Shown here piece after piece: positions 1 to 6,480 of a stretch of DNA of 8,968 bases. The first letter of the stretch is position 1. The number at the start of each line of letters is the position of its first letter. Source of the stretch: Flemingiibacterium sp045534235 (lineage in GTDB: Bacteria > Bacillota > Clostridia > Oscillospirales > CAG-272). Where the stretch lies: NCBI GenBank assembly GCA_045534235.1, contig JAZSJI010000203.1:1-8968 (forward strand). Reading direction: 5' to 3'. A program made the position numbers and the translations under genes. The notes under the pieces were generated by a model, which saw only the letters and a list, made by a program, of their open reading frames with translations, searched no databases and was not told the origin of the DNA.

Positions 1-1512
1 CTCGGGGAACATCGACAGCGTCTTGAGAAGCGCTGCTTCGGAGCGTGCCGTAACCATCGACGCGTTGGGCGTGATCTCGGGCACGCCGCCTGCCTTCTCG
101 ATGATCGAGCAGGTGCGCGGGTACGCGTACTGCGCGAAAGGGCCCGTGTTGCCGTCGAAGTTGAGCGCATCCTCTAAAATAAACTTTATATCCTTGATAC
201 GGCTGTTCATCAGGTAATGGAAGATTATCGCGCCGACGCCGACTGCGTCGGCATCCCCTGCCTTCTTTCCAAGGTTTGCGTTCTTCTCTTCCATAATTGC
301 CGCAACCTTCTCGATAGACTCCGCAAAAAGATCGCGAAGCAGGATTACGTTGCCCGTACGCGTTGCGAGCTTCGAGCCGTTTATCGAAACCGTACCGTAA
401 GGCACGTGAATAAGCTTGTCCGACCAGTCGTAGCCCATAAGCTCAACGACCTTGAACCACTGTGCGAAGTGCAGACTCTGACCTGCCGAGGTGACGTAAA
501 TGTTCTTGTCGAAATCGTAGGTCTTTTTTCTGTAGAGCGCCGCCGCGATGTCACGCGTCGGGTAAAGGGTGGAGCCGTCGCGCTTCAAAATCAGGCAGGG
601 CGGCATATTGTACGCCTCGAGATTGATTATCGAAGCGCCGTCGTCGATAGTCATAAGGTTCTTTTCCTTTAATTCCTCAACGACCGCGGGCATCTTGTCA
701 GAGTAGAAGCTCTCGCCGTTGTACGAGTCGAACTCGATGCCTAGCTGCTTGTAGGTGCGGCTGTACTCGCGAAGGGATATGTCGATAAACCACTTCCAGA
801 GTGCGGTGTTTTCCTCGTCGTGATGCTCGAGCTTTGTAAACTCCGCTCTCGCCTCATCGTTAAGAGCCGCGTCCTTCTCCGCTTCCTCGTGGAACTTTAC
901 GTAGAGCGCAACGAGTCCGTCGATGCCGTCAGCCTCAACCTGCTCGCGGCTTCCCCACTTGCGGTAAGCAACGATAAGCTTGCCGAACTGCGTACCCCAG
1001 TCACCGAGGTGGTTTACACCGATACAATTGTAGCCGCAAAACTCGTGAAGCTTTTTAAGGCTGTGACCGATAACCGTCGTGCCGAGGTGTCCGATATGGA
1101 ACGGCTTTGCGACGTTGGGGGAAGAATAGTCGAGCACGACGTTCTTGCCCGCACCGAAGTCAAACGAGCCGTACGCCTCGCCCTTCTTCATTATCTCGGG
1201 CATAAGCACACCGGCGAGATACGCGGTGTTTATAAATATGTTGAGATAGCCGCCGACAACGTCGACCTTTGCGACAACGTCGTCCTCGAGTCCCTCTGCG
1301 AGCTTTGTCGCTATCATAGGCGGCGCCATACGCATAGCCTTCGAAAGCTTGAAGCAGGGGAAAGCGAGGTCGCCGAAGTTATCGTCCGGCGGATATTCGA
1401 GGTAGTCTGCGAAATCCGCCGCGGTGGTTTCAGCGGCGGCGGGATTACCCTCGGTAAGCGCGGCGAATTTGCCGTGCAGCTTTTCTGCGATGTGTTTTTT
1501 TATAGTAAGCAT
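1..1512 (-). CDS. argS: Arginine--tRNA ligase (arginyl-tRNA synthetase), 3' end beyond the window
   Basis: Class I aminoacyl-tRNA synthetase that charges tRNA-Arg with arginine, using ATP, in the cytoplasm. The frame is open for 504 codons from the ATG at 1512 to the left edge. Residues 1-100 are the N-terminal tRNA-contacting domain. The catalytic domain carries SSPNVAKPFHIGHLG, with the HIGH signature at 139-142. YPTRDIAA at about 317-324 is an ArgS-typical segment. The KMSKS region is the diverged GSKLATRTGN at 379-388, as is common in ArgS. GNTGPFAQYAYPR near residue 460 opens the C-terminal DALR anticodon-binding domain, of which roughly the last 50-60 residues are missing off the edge. 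The start is supported by AAAGGA eight bases upstream and by a good promoter. The leader is only about 30 bases, so there is no T-box. Identification is firm. Confidence 0.97.
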   Translation of the reverse strand, partial: MLTIKKHIAEKLHGKFAALTEGNPAAAETTAADFADYLEYPPDDNFGDLAFPCFKLSKAMRMAPPMIATKLAEGLEDDVVAKVDVVGGYLNIFINTAYLAGVLMPEIMKKGEAYGSFDFGAGKNVVLDYSSPNVAKPFHIGHLGTTVIGHSLKKLHEFCGYNCIGVNHLGDWGTQFGKLIVAYRKWGSREQVEADGIDGLVALYVKFHEEAEKDAALNDEARAEFTKLEHHDEENTALWKWFIDISLREYSRTYKQLGIEFDSYNGESFYSDKMPAVVEELKEKNLMTIDDGASIINLEAYNMPPCLILKRDGSTLYPTRDIAAALYRKKTYDFDKNIYVTSAGQSLHFAQWFKVVELMGYDWSDKLIHVPYGTVSINGSKLATRTGNVILLRDLFAESIEKVAAIMEEKNANLGKKAGDADAVGVGAIIFHYLMNSRIKDIKFILEDALNFDGNTGPFAQYAYPRTCSIIEKAGGVPEITPNASMVTARSEAALLKTLSMFPE

Positions 1513-1549
1513 TGTATCTGTCCTTTGCGTATAATTTGTATAATATATT

Positions 1550-1578
1550 ATTATATCACACTCGTGCGCATTTGGCAA
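1550..1578 (-). promoter_or_regulatory. Sigma-A promoter of argS
   Basis: Read on the minus strand, TTGCCA (1573-1578) and TATAAT (1550-1555) are separated by exactly 17 bases, and TGA directly precedes the -10 box, giving an extended -10. Transcription should start near 1543, leaving a leader of about 30 bases before the argS ATG. Predicted from sequence only. Confidence 0.8.
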
Positions 1579-1593
1579 TGTTTTTTGCCAAAT
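1570..1593. repeat. Inverted repeat overlapping the argS -35 box
   Basis: ATTTGGCAA (1570-1578) is repeated in inverted orientation at 1585-1593 around a 6-base centre. One arm contains the argS -35 hexamer, so this could be a repressor operator. It could also form a hairpin at the end of the upstream FAD-dehydrogenase transcript, but on that strand no T-run follows the stem, so it is a poor intrinsic terminator. On the plus strand four T follow, but no plus-strand gene ends here. Confidence 0.45.
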
Positions 1594-1611
1594 TTTACAT
1601 CAGATGAATTT

Positions 1612-3009
1612 TCAGCCTCGCTCGGCTATCTTTCTGCCCATAAGCACGCCCATAACGGACGCCATCATAAGACCTCTCGTCCAGCCGCTCGAGTCGCCGA
1701 GGCAATGTAGCCCGGGAAGCGAGGTGTCGAGGTTTTCGTCCATCTTTACACGGTTAGAGTAGAACTTAAGCTCGGGCGAATAGAGCAGCGTTTCGGGGCT
1801 TGCAAAGCCGGGAACGACGACGTCCATAGCCTGAATGAAGTTGATAATGTTCGTCATCGCGCGGTACGGCATCGCGGCGGTAATATCGCCTGCAACCGCG
1901 TCGGGCAGCGTCGGCTTGACGTTACTCTGTGCGAGCTCCTTGGGCCAGGTACGCTTGCCGTCGAGTATATCGCCGAAGCGCTGAACGAGAATGTGTCCCG
2001 CGCCGAGCATATTCGTAAGCTCGCCGACCTTCTTTGCGTACTCTATCGGCTGATTGAAGGGTACGGAGAAGTTGTGCGAGCAAAGGATAGCGAGGTTTGT
2101 ATTGCCCGACTTGTGCTCCTTATACGAGTGACCGTTTACGACTGCGAGGTCGTTATCGTAATTCTCCTGCGAAACGAATCCGCCGGGGTTCTGACAGAAC
2201 GTGCGCACCTTATTTTTAAACGGCTTCGGATAGCCGATAAGCTTCGATTCGTAGAGAACCTTGTTTACGTCCTCGATTATCTCGTTTCTTACCTCGACGC
2301 GCACGCCGATGTCAACGGTGCCGGGCTTATGCTCGACGTTATGCTCCACGCATATTTTCTCAAGCCAATCCGCACCGCGTCTGCCTGTTGCAACAACAAC
2401 TGTATTCGCGCGTATCTCACGTGTGCCGTCCTTCTCGTCGATAATGACACCGCGGCACGCGCCGTCCTCTACGATAAGATCGCTGCAGTTAGTGCCGAAC
2501 ATCATCGTAACGCCGTTAGCAGCCAGATACTCCTGTATCGAGTGGTAAATGCTCTGTGCCTTTTCGGTTCCGAGGTGGCGTATCGGGCAGTCGACGAGGC
2601 GAAGTCCCGCCTGAATGGCGCGCTTGCGTATCTCCTTGATAAAGGGATCGTTCGACACACCCTCGACGTGCTCGTCCGCACCGAACTCGAGGTAGATGGA
2701 GTCAGCGTATTCGATAAGCTCCTTGGCGTTCTGCCAGCCGATAAGCTCGGGCAGCTCGCCGCCAACATCGGGGGACAAAGACAGCTTGCCGTCCGAGAAC
2801 GCGCCCGCTCCCGAAAAGCCCGTCGTTATGTGGCAGTACGGCTTACACTGTACGCACTCCTTGGTCTTTATTTTAGGGCAATGGCGCTTTTCAACGGGAA
2901 AGCCCTTTTCGATCAAAAGTATGCTCTTGTCGCTCTTTTTTCTGATAAGCTCAAGCGCGGTAAAAATGCCCGCAGGGCCTGCGCCAACGATTATAACGTC
3001 GTAATTCAT
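1612..3009 (-). CDS. FAD-dependent dehydrogenase, COG2509-type (function not established)
   Basis: Predicted 465-residue soluble flavoprotein. VGAGPAG at 8-14 is the Rossmann dinucleotide-binding loop for FAD, and IEK at 34-36 holds the ribose-binding acidic residue. VVVATGR at 204-210 and a C-terminal LHCLGDSSGWTRGL at 434-447 are the other FAD-contacting motifs of the family. A cysteine cluster C44-x7-C52-x2-C55-x3-C59 precedes the glycine-rich GFSGAGAFSDGK at 64-75. Such clusters can bind a metal or Fe-S centre, but this is inference. The start at 3009 is preferred over an upstream ATG at 3042, because GGAGGT lies seven bases before it and the upstream ATG sits inside a hairpin. The substrate is unknown. 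Members of this group are annotated only as NAD(P)/FAD-dependent oxidoreductases. The gene appears monocistronic, with its own promoter inside the end of dpaB. Confidence 0.9.
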   Translation of the reverse strand: MNYDVIIVGAGPAGIFTALELIRKKSDKSILLIEKGFPVEKRHCPKIKTKECVQCKPYCHITTGFSGAGAFSDGKLSLSPDVGGELPELIGWQNAKELIEYADSIYLEFGADEHVEGVSNDPFIKEIRKRAIQAGLRLVDCPIRHLGTEKAQSIYHSIQEYLAANGVTMMFGTNCSDLIVEDGACRGVIIDEKDGTREIRANTVVVATGRRGADWLEKICVEHNVEHKPGTVDIGVRVEVRNEIIEDVNKVLYESKLIGYPKPFKNKVRTFCQNPGGFVSQENYDNDLAVVNGHSYKEHKSGNTNLAILCSHNFSVPFNQPIEYAKKVGELTNMLGAGHILVQRFGDILDGKRTWPKELAQSNVKPTLPDAVAGDITAAMPYRAMTNIINFIQAMDVVVPGFASPETLLYSPELKFYSNRVKMDENLDTSLPGLHCLGDSSGWTRGLMMASVMGVLMGRKIAERG

Positions 3010-3034
3010 GACATCTACCTCCGTATTTTTACAC

Positions 3035-3068
3035 AAAAACATTCCGCAAGCCCTCGCTCGCGGAATGT
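3035..3068 (-). terminator. Terminator-like hairpin between dpaB and the FAD-dehydrogenase gene
   Basis: On the minus strand a 9-bp stem (arms 3060-3068 and 3039-3047), extendable by three pairs after one mismatch, is followed by a run of T (3035-3039, the first paired). It should end dpaAB transcription. However, it also lies between the promoter at 3105-3133 and the Shine-Dalgarno site of the FAD-dehydrogenase gene. That gene's own transcript must therefore pass it, so it could act as an attenuator. Confidence 0.65.
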
Positions 3069-3100
3069 AATTATACGCTAATATATTTAATATAATTACA
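3066..3100. repeat. 10-bp dyad just downstream of the FAD-dehydrogenase -10 box
   Basis: TGTAATTATA (3066-3075) is matched by a perfect inverted copy at 3091-3100 around a 15-base AT-rich spacer. It covers the expected transcription start near 3098. It could be an operator. In RNA it would form a stem whose 3' arm shares three bases with the 5' arm of the terminator-like hairpin. The region is very AT-rich, so chance is a real alternative. Confidence 0.4.
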
Positions 3101-3104
3101 AATA

Positions 3105-3133
3105 ATTATATCACATATTATGAGTTTTGTCAA
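3105..3133 (-). promoter_or_regulatory. Consensus sigma-A promoter of the FAD-dehydrogenase gene
   Basis: On the minus strand there is a perfect TTGACA (3128-3133), a 17-base spacer and a perfect TATAAT (3105-3110), with TGA immediately before the -10. The -35 box lies inside the last codons of dpaB, and the -10 box directly follows the dpaB stop codon (3111-3113). The predicted start is near 3098, giving a leader of about 90 bases before the ATG at 3009. Confidence 0.85.
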
Positions 3134-3704
3134 CTGTTGCTGTGATAAAAAGCGGACGGAGCTGCTGTCCCTCTCTCGCCGCGGCGATTGCCTCGGGTAT
3201 CCTCTCAAGCTGTGCCACAAGCGAGTGCGGCTTTTTTGCCACGTCATCCTGCAGCATCGGCACAAAGTAAACCGAGCGTCGCCTTAACATTATCGCGAGA
3301 TTTTCAAGGTTTGCAGACATCGCGTCGTTGCTTGCAAGCGCAAGAAGCGTAGGTCTGTCCGAACGAAGGTGCGCCTTGCACGCCATAGTTACCGCGCCGT
3401 CGGTAATGCCGTGCGCAAGCTTGGCAAGCGTATTACCTGTACACGGCGCGACGACGAGCATATCAAGATGCACGTCAGGCCCAAGCGGCTCGGCGTCCTT
3501 TACGGTATGGATTATCTCGCGCGAGCAAATCTTTTCAATTCGCTCGCGTATATCCGCCGCCCTACCGAAGCGCGTGTCGGTCGAGTACGCACACTCACTC
3601 ATTATGGGAAGCAGCTCGTGACCTTCTAAAACGAGCTGCTCCATAATCTTCATACTGCGCGCGACAGTGCAAAACGAGCCGCAAAGTGCGTAGCCTATCA
3701 GCAT
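3111..3704 (-). CDS. dpaB: Dipicolinate synthase subunit B (SpoVFB/DpaB)
   Basis: Flavoprotein-like subunit of dipicolinate synthase. With DpaA it turns the dihydrodipicolinate-pathway intermediate of lysine synthesis into dipicolinic acid in the mother cell; the acid is later loaded into the spore core as its calcium chelate. The 197-residue protein matches the usual length (about 200). It shows IGYALCGSFCT at the N-terminus, TRFG, AEPLGP, the cofactor-fold segment VVAPCTGNTLAKLA and ASNDAMSANLENL, all recognisable from Bacillus SpoVFB. The chosen ATG at 3704 overlaps the end of dpaA by 7 bases (ATGCTGA) and has GGAGG upstream. A longer reading to 3803 would only add sequence inside dpaA. 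Overlap implies translational coupling and matched subunit amounts. Expression is expected only during sporulation. Confidence 0.95.
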   Translation of the reverse strand: MLIGYALCGSFCTVARSMKIMEQLVLEGHELLPIMSECAYSTDTRFGRAADIRERIEKICSREIIHTVKDAEPLGPDVHLDMLVVAPCTGNTLAKLAHGITDGAVTMACKAHLRSDRPTLLALASNDAMSANLENLAIMLRRRSVYFVPMLQDDVAKKPHSLVAQLERIPEAIAAAREGQQLRPLFITATVDKTHNM

Positions 3705-4687
3705 TTTCCCGCCTCCCACTGCACGATACGCTCTATCACCGCATCTGCGATTATTTTGCCCGAGGTCACGGGCGCTACCTTGCCCGGCAGTGACAGCGCC
3801 CATATCACGTTATGCTTCATTCTGTCCGCCGCGGCGATGTCAACTCCGCCCGGTCTTGAGGCAAGGTCGACGATGAGCGTGCCGAGCGGAATTTTGAGAA
3901 GCTCCGCCTCGCCGAGCACGTTATGCGGGACTGTGTTGAATATCACGTTGAAGCGTGTGTTTGCAAATAGCTCACAAAGCTTGCCCGTTTCGGCGGGAAC
4001 GTGCCCGTCGGCACGTATCCACGCAAGGTCGGACGGCTTTCTCGCACTCGCCGTTACCGCCACGCCAAGATGCGAGAGCAGTCGCGAGAGCACCTTTCCG
4101 ATACGACCGTAACCGATAACGAGCGCGCTCGAGCCGTTAAGCGTTACGTTAAGCTCGCGCATAGCTATCTCGATTGCGCCCTCCGCGCTCGGAATTGCGT
4201 TGGCAACCGAAAACGCATCGGACTCGTAATAGTCGAACGCAGCAATGCCGCGCTCGGCGCAAAGCGCCGCGAAGTCCGCAGGCAGCTTGCCGCCGCAGAC
4301 GTATTTTACTCCGTTTTGCGACATTATTTCAGCAAGCGTGCTGAATTTGAGCGGCGAGCCTCCGAGCGGCATAGACACCGTATTCCCGTCAGCGGCACTT
4401 GGAAGCGGAAGTATAACGGCAAGGCTATCCGCCACCGCCTCGATTGCGGTCGCTGCCATTTCGCCGCAGTCGAGTGCGCCTCCGTCTGCCGCGCTCGAGA
4501 GTATCTCGCGCACAGCGACGCTTGGGTGTGAGCAGCACAGCGAGTCAACAATGGGAGCCCTTGCGAGCATCTCGCCGCCAAAGCCGTACAGCGCAACGTC
4601 GTGCCCTGCACGTACAAGCTCTGCACCGACGATAAGCTGTCGCGCATCACCGCCTATAACGGCAATTTTATATTTTTTGTCTTTCAT
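3698..4687 (-). CDS. dpaA: Dipicolinate synthase subunit A (SpoVFA/DpaA)
   Basis: NAD(P)-binding subunit of dipicolinate synthase, acting with DpaB in spore dipicolinic acid production. The 329-residue protein begins with the family signature IAVIGGDARQ (8-17). It has a second Rossmann domain with ALVIGYGRIGKV (188-199, glycines 192/194/197) and carries VDLASRPGGVD (273-283) and LPGKVAPVTSGKI (300-312), as in Bacillus SpoVFA. It is somewhat longer than the roughly 297 residues of the Bacillus protein, mostly in the middle of the N-terminal half (about 65-115). The start at 4687 places the family signature at the usual distance. The Shine-Dalgarno site is weak (GGGGT), and an extension to 4780 lacks family sequence. 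The bicistronic operon dpaA-dpaB is complete, without the lysine genes that accompany it in Bacillus. Confidence 0.95.
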   Translation of the reverse strand: MKDKKYKIAVIGGDARQLIVGAELVRAGHDVALYGFGGEMLARAPIVDSLCCSHPSVAVREILSSAADGGALDCGEMAATAIEAVADSLAVILPLPSAADGNTVSMPLGGSPLKFSTLAEIMSQNGVKYVCGGKLPADFAALCAERGIAAFDYYESDAFSVANAIPSAEGAIEIAMRELNVTLNGSSALVIGYGRIGKVLSRLLSHLGVAVTASARKPSDLAWIRADGHVPAETGKLCELFANTRFNVIFNTVPHNVLGEAELLKIPLGTLIVDLASRPGGVDIAAADRMKHNVIWALSLPGKVAPVTSGKIIADAVIERIVQWEAGKC

Positions 4688-4711
4688 AACAATACCCCAA
4701 AAATGTATGCT

Positions 4712-4730
4712 TGCGCCAAAGTTCGGCGCA
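4712..4730. repeat. Inverted repeat in the dpaA leader region
   Basis: TGCGCC (4712-4717) and GGCGCA (4725-4730) are perfect inverted arms around a 7-base loop. It lies 25 bases upstream of the dpaA ATG and could be an operator or a small leader hairpin. No specific regulator is recognised. Confidence 0.35.
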
Positions 4731-4733
4731 TTA

Positions 4734-4761
4734 CAGTTTATGTCAAAAGCCGCCCGTATGT
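4734..4761 (-). promoter_or_regulatory. Candidate sporulation (sigma-K-like) promoter of dpaAB
   Basis: In Bacillus spoVF is transcribed by sigma-K, whose sites are AC, 16-17 bases, CATAnnnTA. On the minus strand AC (4760-4761), 17 bases and CATAAACTG (4734-4742) fit except for the last base. A start near 4727 would give a leader of about 40 bases. Competing readings are a sigma-A-like TTGACA (4759-4764) with TAAACT 18 bases on, and a sigma-E-like CATACATT (4702-4709) without a matching -35. Weak, based on short motifs. Confidence 0.35.
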
Positions 4762-4764
4762 CAA
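4739..4764. repeat. Direct repeat TATGTCAA in the dpaA/purF-like divergent region
   Basis: TATGTCAA occurs at 4739-4746 and again at 4757-4764, exactly 18 bases apart, in the same orientation. Read on the minus strand these are two TTGACATA. They may be alternative -35 elements or paired protein-binding sites. The 201-base gap 4688-4888 otherwise holds only the promoters and the short inverted repeat listed; no gene is seen in it. Confidence 0.35.
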
Positions 4765-4825
4765 GCACCGCGAGGCGCACAAAATACGCGTTTTTACATT
4801 ACCGTAATTTTATCACTATTTATAC

Positions 4826-4854
4826 TTGAAAAAAAATGCGCCTTGTGCTATAAT
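4826..4854 (+). promoter_or_regulatory. Sigma-A promoter of the purF-like gene
   Basis: TTGAAA (4826-4831), a 17-base spacer and a perfect TATAAT (4849-4854) preceded by TGC, an extended -10. The start is expected near 4861, leaving a leader of about 28 bases, too short for a purine riboswitch. A single-base-centred palindrome, ATTACCGTAAT, lies just upstream (4798-4808). Confidence 0.85.
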
Positions 4855-4888
4855 TATTTTATCACATATATGTTGAAAGGATATAACT

Positions 4889-6304
4889 ATGGGCGGATTA
4901 TTCGGAGTTGTATCAAAGGAAGACTGCGTGTTCGACCTCTTTTTCGGCACGGACTACCATTCGCATCTCGGCACGCGCCGCGGCGGTATGGCGGTCTTTG
5001 GCGAGGGCGGTTTTGAGCGCGCTATTCACAATATTGAAAATTCACCGTTCAGAACCAAGTTCGACAAGGACGTCGGCGAAATGAAGGGTACGTCGGGTAT
5101 CGGCTGTATTTCCGACAGTGAGCCGCAGCCGCTTATCGTGCGCTCGCATCTCGGAAACTTCGCGATAACCACCGTCGGACGCATAAATAACGAGTCGGAG
5201 CTTCTTGATATTTGCTTTAGCAAAGGCCACAGCCATTTCCTTGAAATGAGCGGCGGCGACATTAATGCGACCGAGCTCGTGGCTTCGCTTATCGCGCAGA
5301 AGGACTCGCTGGTTGAGGGCATCAGATACGTGCAGGAGCTCGTTGACGGCTCAATGACGATGCTCGTGCTCACCCCCGATGGAATGTACGCCGCTCGCGA
5401 CAAGCTCGGACGCACCCCGGTCGTTATCGGCAAAAAGGACGGCGCGTACTGCGCTTCCTTTGAAAGCTTCGCTTACTTGAACCTCGGTTATACCCACTAC
5501 AAGGACCTCGGCCCGTCAGAGATAGTATACTTAACGCCCGACTCGTGCACGACCGTGTCCGAGCCAAAAAGCGAGATGCGTATCTGCACGTTCCTTTGGG
5601 TTTATTATGGCTACACGACCTCGAATTACGAGGACGTAAACGTTGAAATAATGCGCAACCACTGCGGTGCAAAGCTCGCAGAGCGCGATAAGGGGCTCGT
5701 TTCTCCCGACATCGTCGCGGGCGTACCCGACTCGGGTACCGCACACGCGGTAGGCTATGCAAATGCATCGGGAGTGCCGTTCGGCAGACCGTTTATAAAG
5801 TACACGCCCACCTGGCCGCGCTCGTTTATGCCGACGATACAGTCGCAGAGAAGCCTTATCGCGAAGATGAAGCTCGTCCCTATAGATCAGCTTATTCGCG
5901 GAAAGAATCTGCTCCTGATCGACGACTCGATAGTACGCGGAACACAGCTTGGCGAAACCACGGAGTTTCTTTACCAGAGCGGTGCAAAAGAGGTACACAT
6001 CAGAACGGCGTGCCCGCCGCTTCTGTATGGCTGTAAGTACCTTAACTTCTCGCGCTCCAAGAGCGAGCTTGATCTTATCACACGCCGTGTTATCCTGCGC
6101 CGCGAGGGCTCGGAGGAGGCAGCTAAAGCCAAGCTTCACCTTTACGCAGATCCCGAGACGCCCGAATACAAGGGTATGGTCGAGGATATTCGAAAGGAAC
6201 TCAACTTCACCTCGCTCGCATTCCAGAGAATAGACGATATGATCGAGTCGGTCGGACTTGATAAATCGAAGCTTTGCACGTACTGCTGGACGGGCAAGGA
6301 GTAA
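4889..6304 (+). CDS. Amidophosphoribosyltransferase-like protein (PurF homologue) lacking the glutaminase nucleophile
   Basis: A 471-residue PurF-family protein. PurF normally makes 5-phosphoribosylamine from PRPP and glutamine, the first step of purine synthesis. The N-terminal Ntn domain (1-230) starts MGGLFGVVSK where functional PurF has Met-Cys-Gly; the nucleophile Cys is Gly. The usual GHVRYAT arginine motif reads SGIGCISD (69-76), and the oxyanion Asn-Gly (HNGNL) reads TVGRI (95-99). The phosphoribosyltransferase domain is intact: GVPDSG (278-283), RSFMPTIQSQR (311-321) and the PRPP loop LLLIDDSIVRGTQ (341-353). Cys233, Cys382, Cys463 and Cys466 match the four Fe-S ligands of the Bacillus enzyme. 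The start has AAAGGA seven bases upstream. It is monocistronic with its own promoter and terminator. It may use free ammonia, accept nitrogen from a partner, or have another role; a plain purF symbol is therefore withheld. Confidence 0.9.
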   Translation: MGGLFGVVSKEDCVFDLFFGTDYHSHLGTRRGGMAVFGEGGFERAIHNIENSPFRTKFDKDVGEMKGTSGIGCISDSEPQPLIVRSHLGNFAITTVGRINNESELLDICFSKGHSHFLEMSGGDINATELVASLIAQKDSLVEGIRYVQELVDGSMTMLVLTPDGMYAARDKLGRTPVVIGKKDGAYCASFESFAYLNLGYTHYKDLGPSEIVYLTPDSCTTVSEPKSEMRICTFLWVYYGYTTSNYEDVNVEIMRNHCGAKLAERDKGLVSPDIVAGVPDSGTAHAVGYANASGVPFGRPFIKYTPTWPRSFMPTIQSQRSLIAKMKLVPIDQLIRGKNLLLIDDSIVRGTQLGETTEFLYQSGAKEVHIRTACPPLLYGCKYLNFSRSKSELDLITRRVILRREGSEEAAKAKLHLYADPETPEYKGMVEDIRKELNFTSLAFQRIDDMIESVGLDKSKLCTYCWTGKE

Positions 6305-6355
6305 AACTCACTCGTCGTATAAGCGACACTCTTGGCAGAGATAACACCATAATGA

Positions 6356-6404
6356 AAGGTTCCCACAGACCAAACGGACGGTTTGTGGGAACCTTATTTT
6401 TTTT
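6356..6404 (+). terminator. Strong intrinsic terminator of the purF-like gene
   Basis: A 12-bp perfect stem (6356-6367 with 6384-6395), continued by one G-T and three further pairs, closes an 8-base loop (6372-6379) and is followed by A and eight T (6397-6404). It lies about 50 bases after the stop. On the minus strand the same stem is followed by only TTT, so it is a weak stop for the opposing operon. Confidence 0.93.
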
Positions 6405-6429
6405 GCAAACAATAGAAACGGTCTGCGAC

Positions 6430-6478
6430 AAGCCTTCTCCAGTGGGAGAAGGTGGCAGCCGAAGGCTGACGGATGAGG
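6430..6478 (+). repeat. Double-hairpin repeat, left copy
   Basis: In order: AAG, a perfect 8-bp hairpin (6433-6440 with 6445-6452, loop AGTG), a second hairpin CAGCC-GAA-GGCTG (6456-6468), then GGATGAGG (6471-6478). The same arrangement occurs inverted at 6863-6910. Repeats of this look are, from memory, scattered through gut Clostridia genomes and often mistranslated as peptides such as PSPVGEGG; a genome-wide count is needed to confirm that here. Confidence 0.85.
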
Positions 6479-6480
6479 TG

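Noticed and set aside
1513..1549. T-box leader for argS
   Set aside because: The leader is only about 30 bases and has no T-box sequence.
820..1710. Open frame of 296 codons on the plus strand
   Set aside because: It is antisense to argS and runs across the argS promoter; no recognisable domain.
3010..3042. Upstream extension of the FAD-dehydrogenase gene
   Set aside because: The ATG at 3042 is in the terminator-like stem and lacks a ribosome-binding site, whereas the ATG at 3009 has GGAGGT.
1993..3081. Open frame of 362 codons on the plus strand
   Set aside because: It lies antisense to the well-supported FAD-dehydrogenase gene and resembles no family; it is an effect of GC-rich codon use.
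3705..3803. Upstream extension of dpaB
   Set aside because: The extra residues lie inside dpaA and are unlike the family; the ATG at 3704 has a good ribosome-binding site.
4702..4709. CATACATT, a sigma-E-like -10 for dpaA
   Set aside because: No matching -35 is found at the right distance, and the transcript would start within the ribosome-binding site.
4718..4726. CCGAACTTT on the minus strand, resembling half of a Bacillus PurR box
   Set aside because: Only the core matches, there is no paired second box, and it is about 100 bases from the purF-like promoter.
4688..4780. Upstream extension of dpaA
   Set aside because: It would cross the likely promoter region, and family proteins begin just before IAVIGGDARQ.
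4855..4888. Purine riboswitch before the PurF-like gene
   Set aside because: The predicted leader is about 28 bases, too short for an aptamer.
5531..6139. Open frame of 202 codons on the minus strand
   Set aside because: It is antisense to the PurF-like gene and has no recognisable motif.
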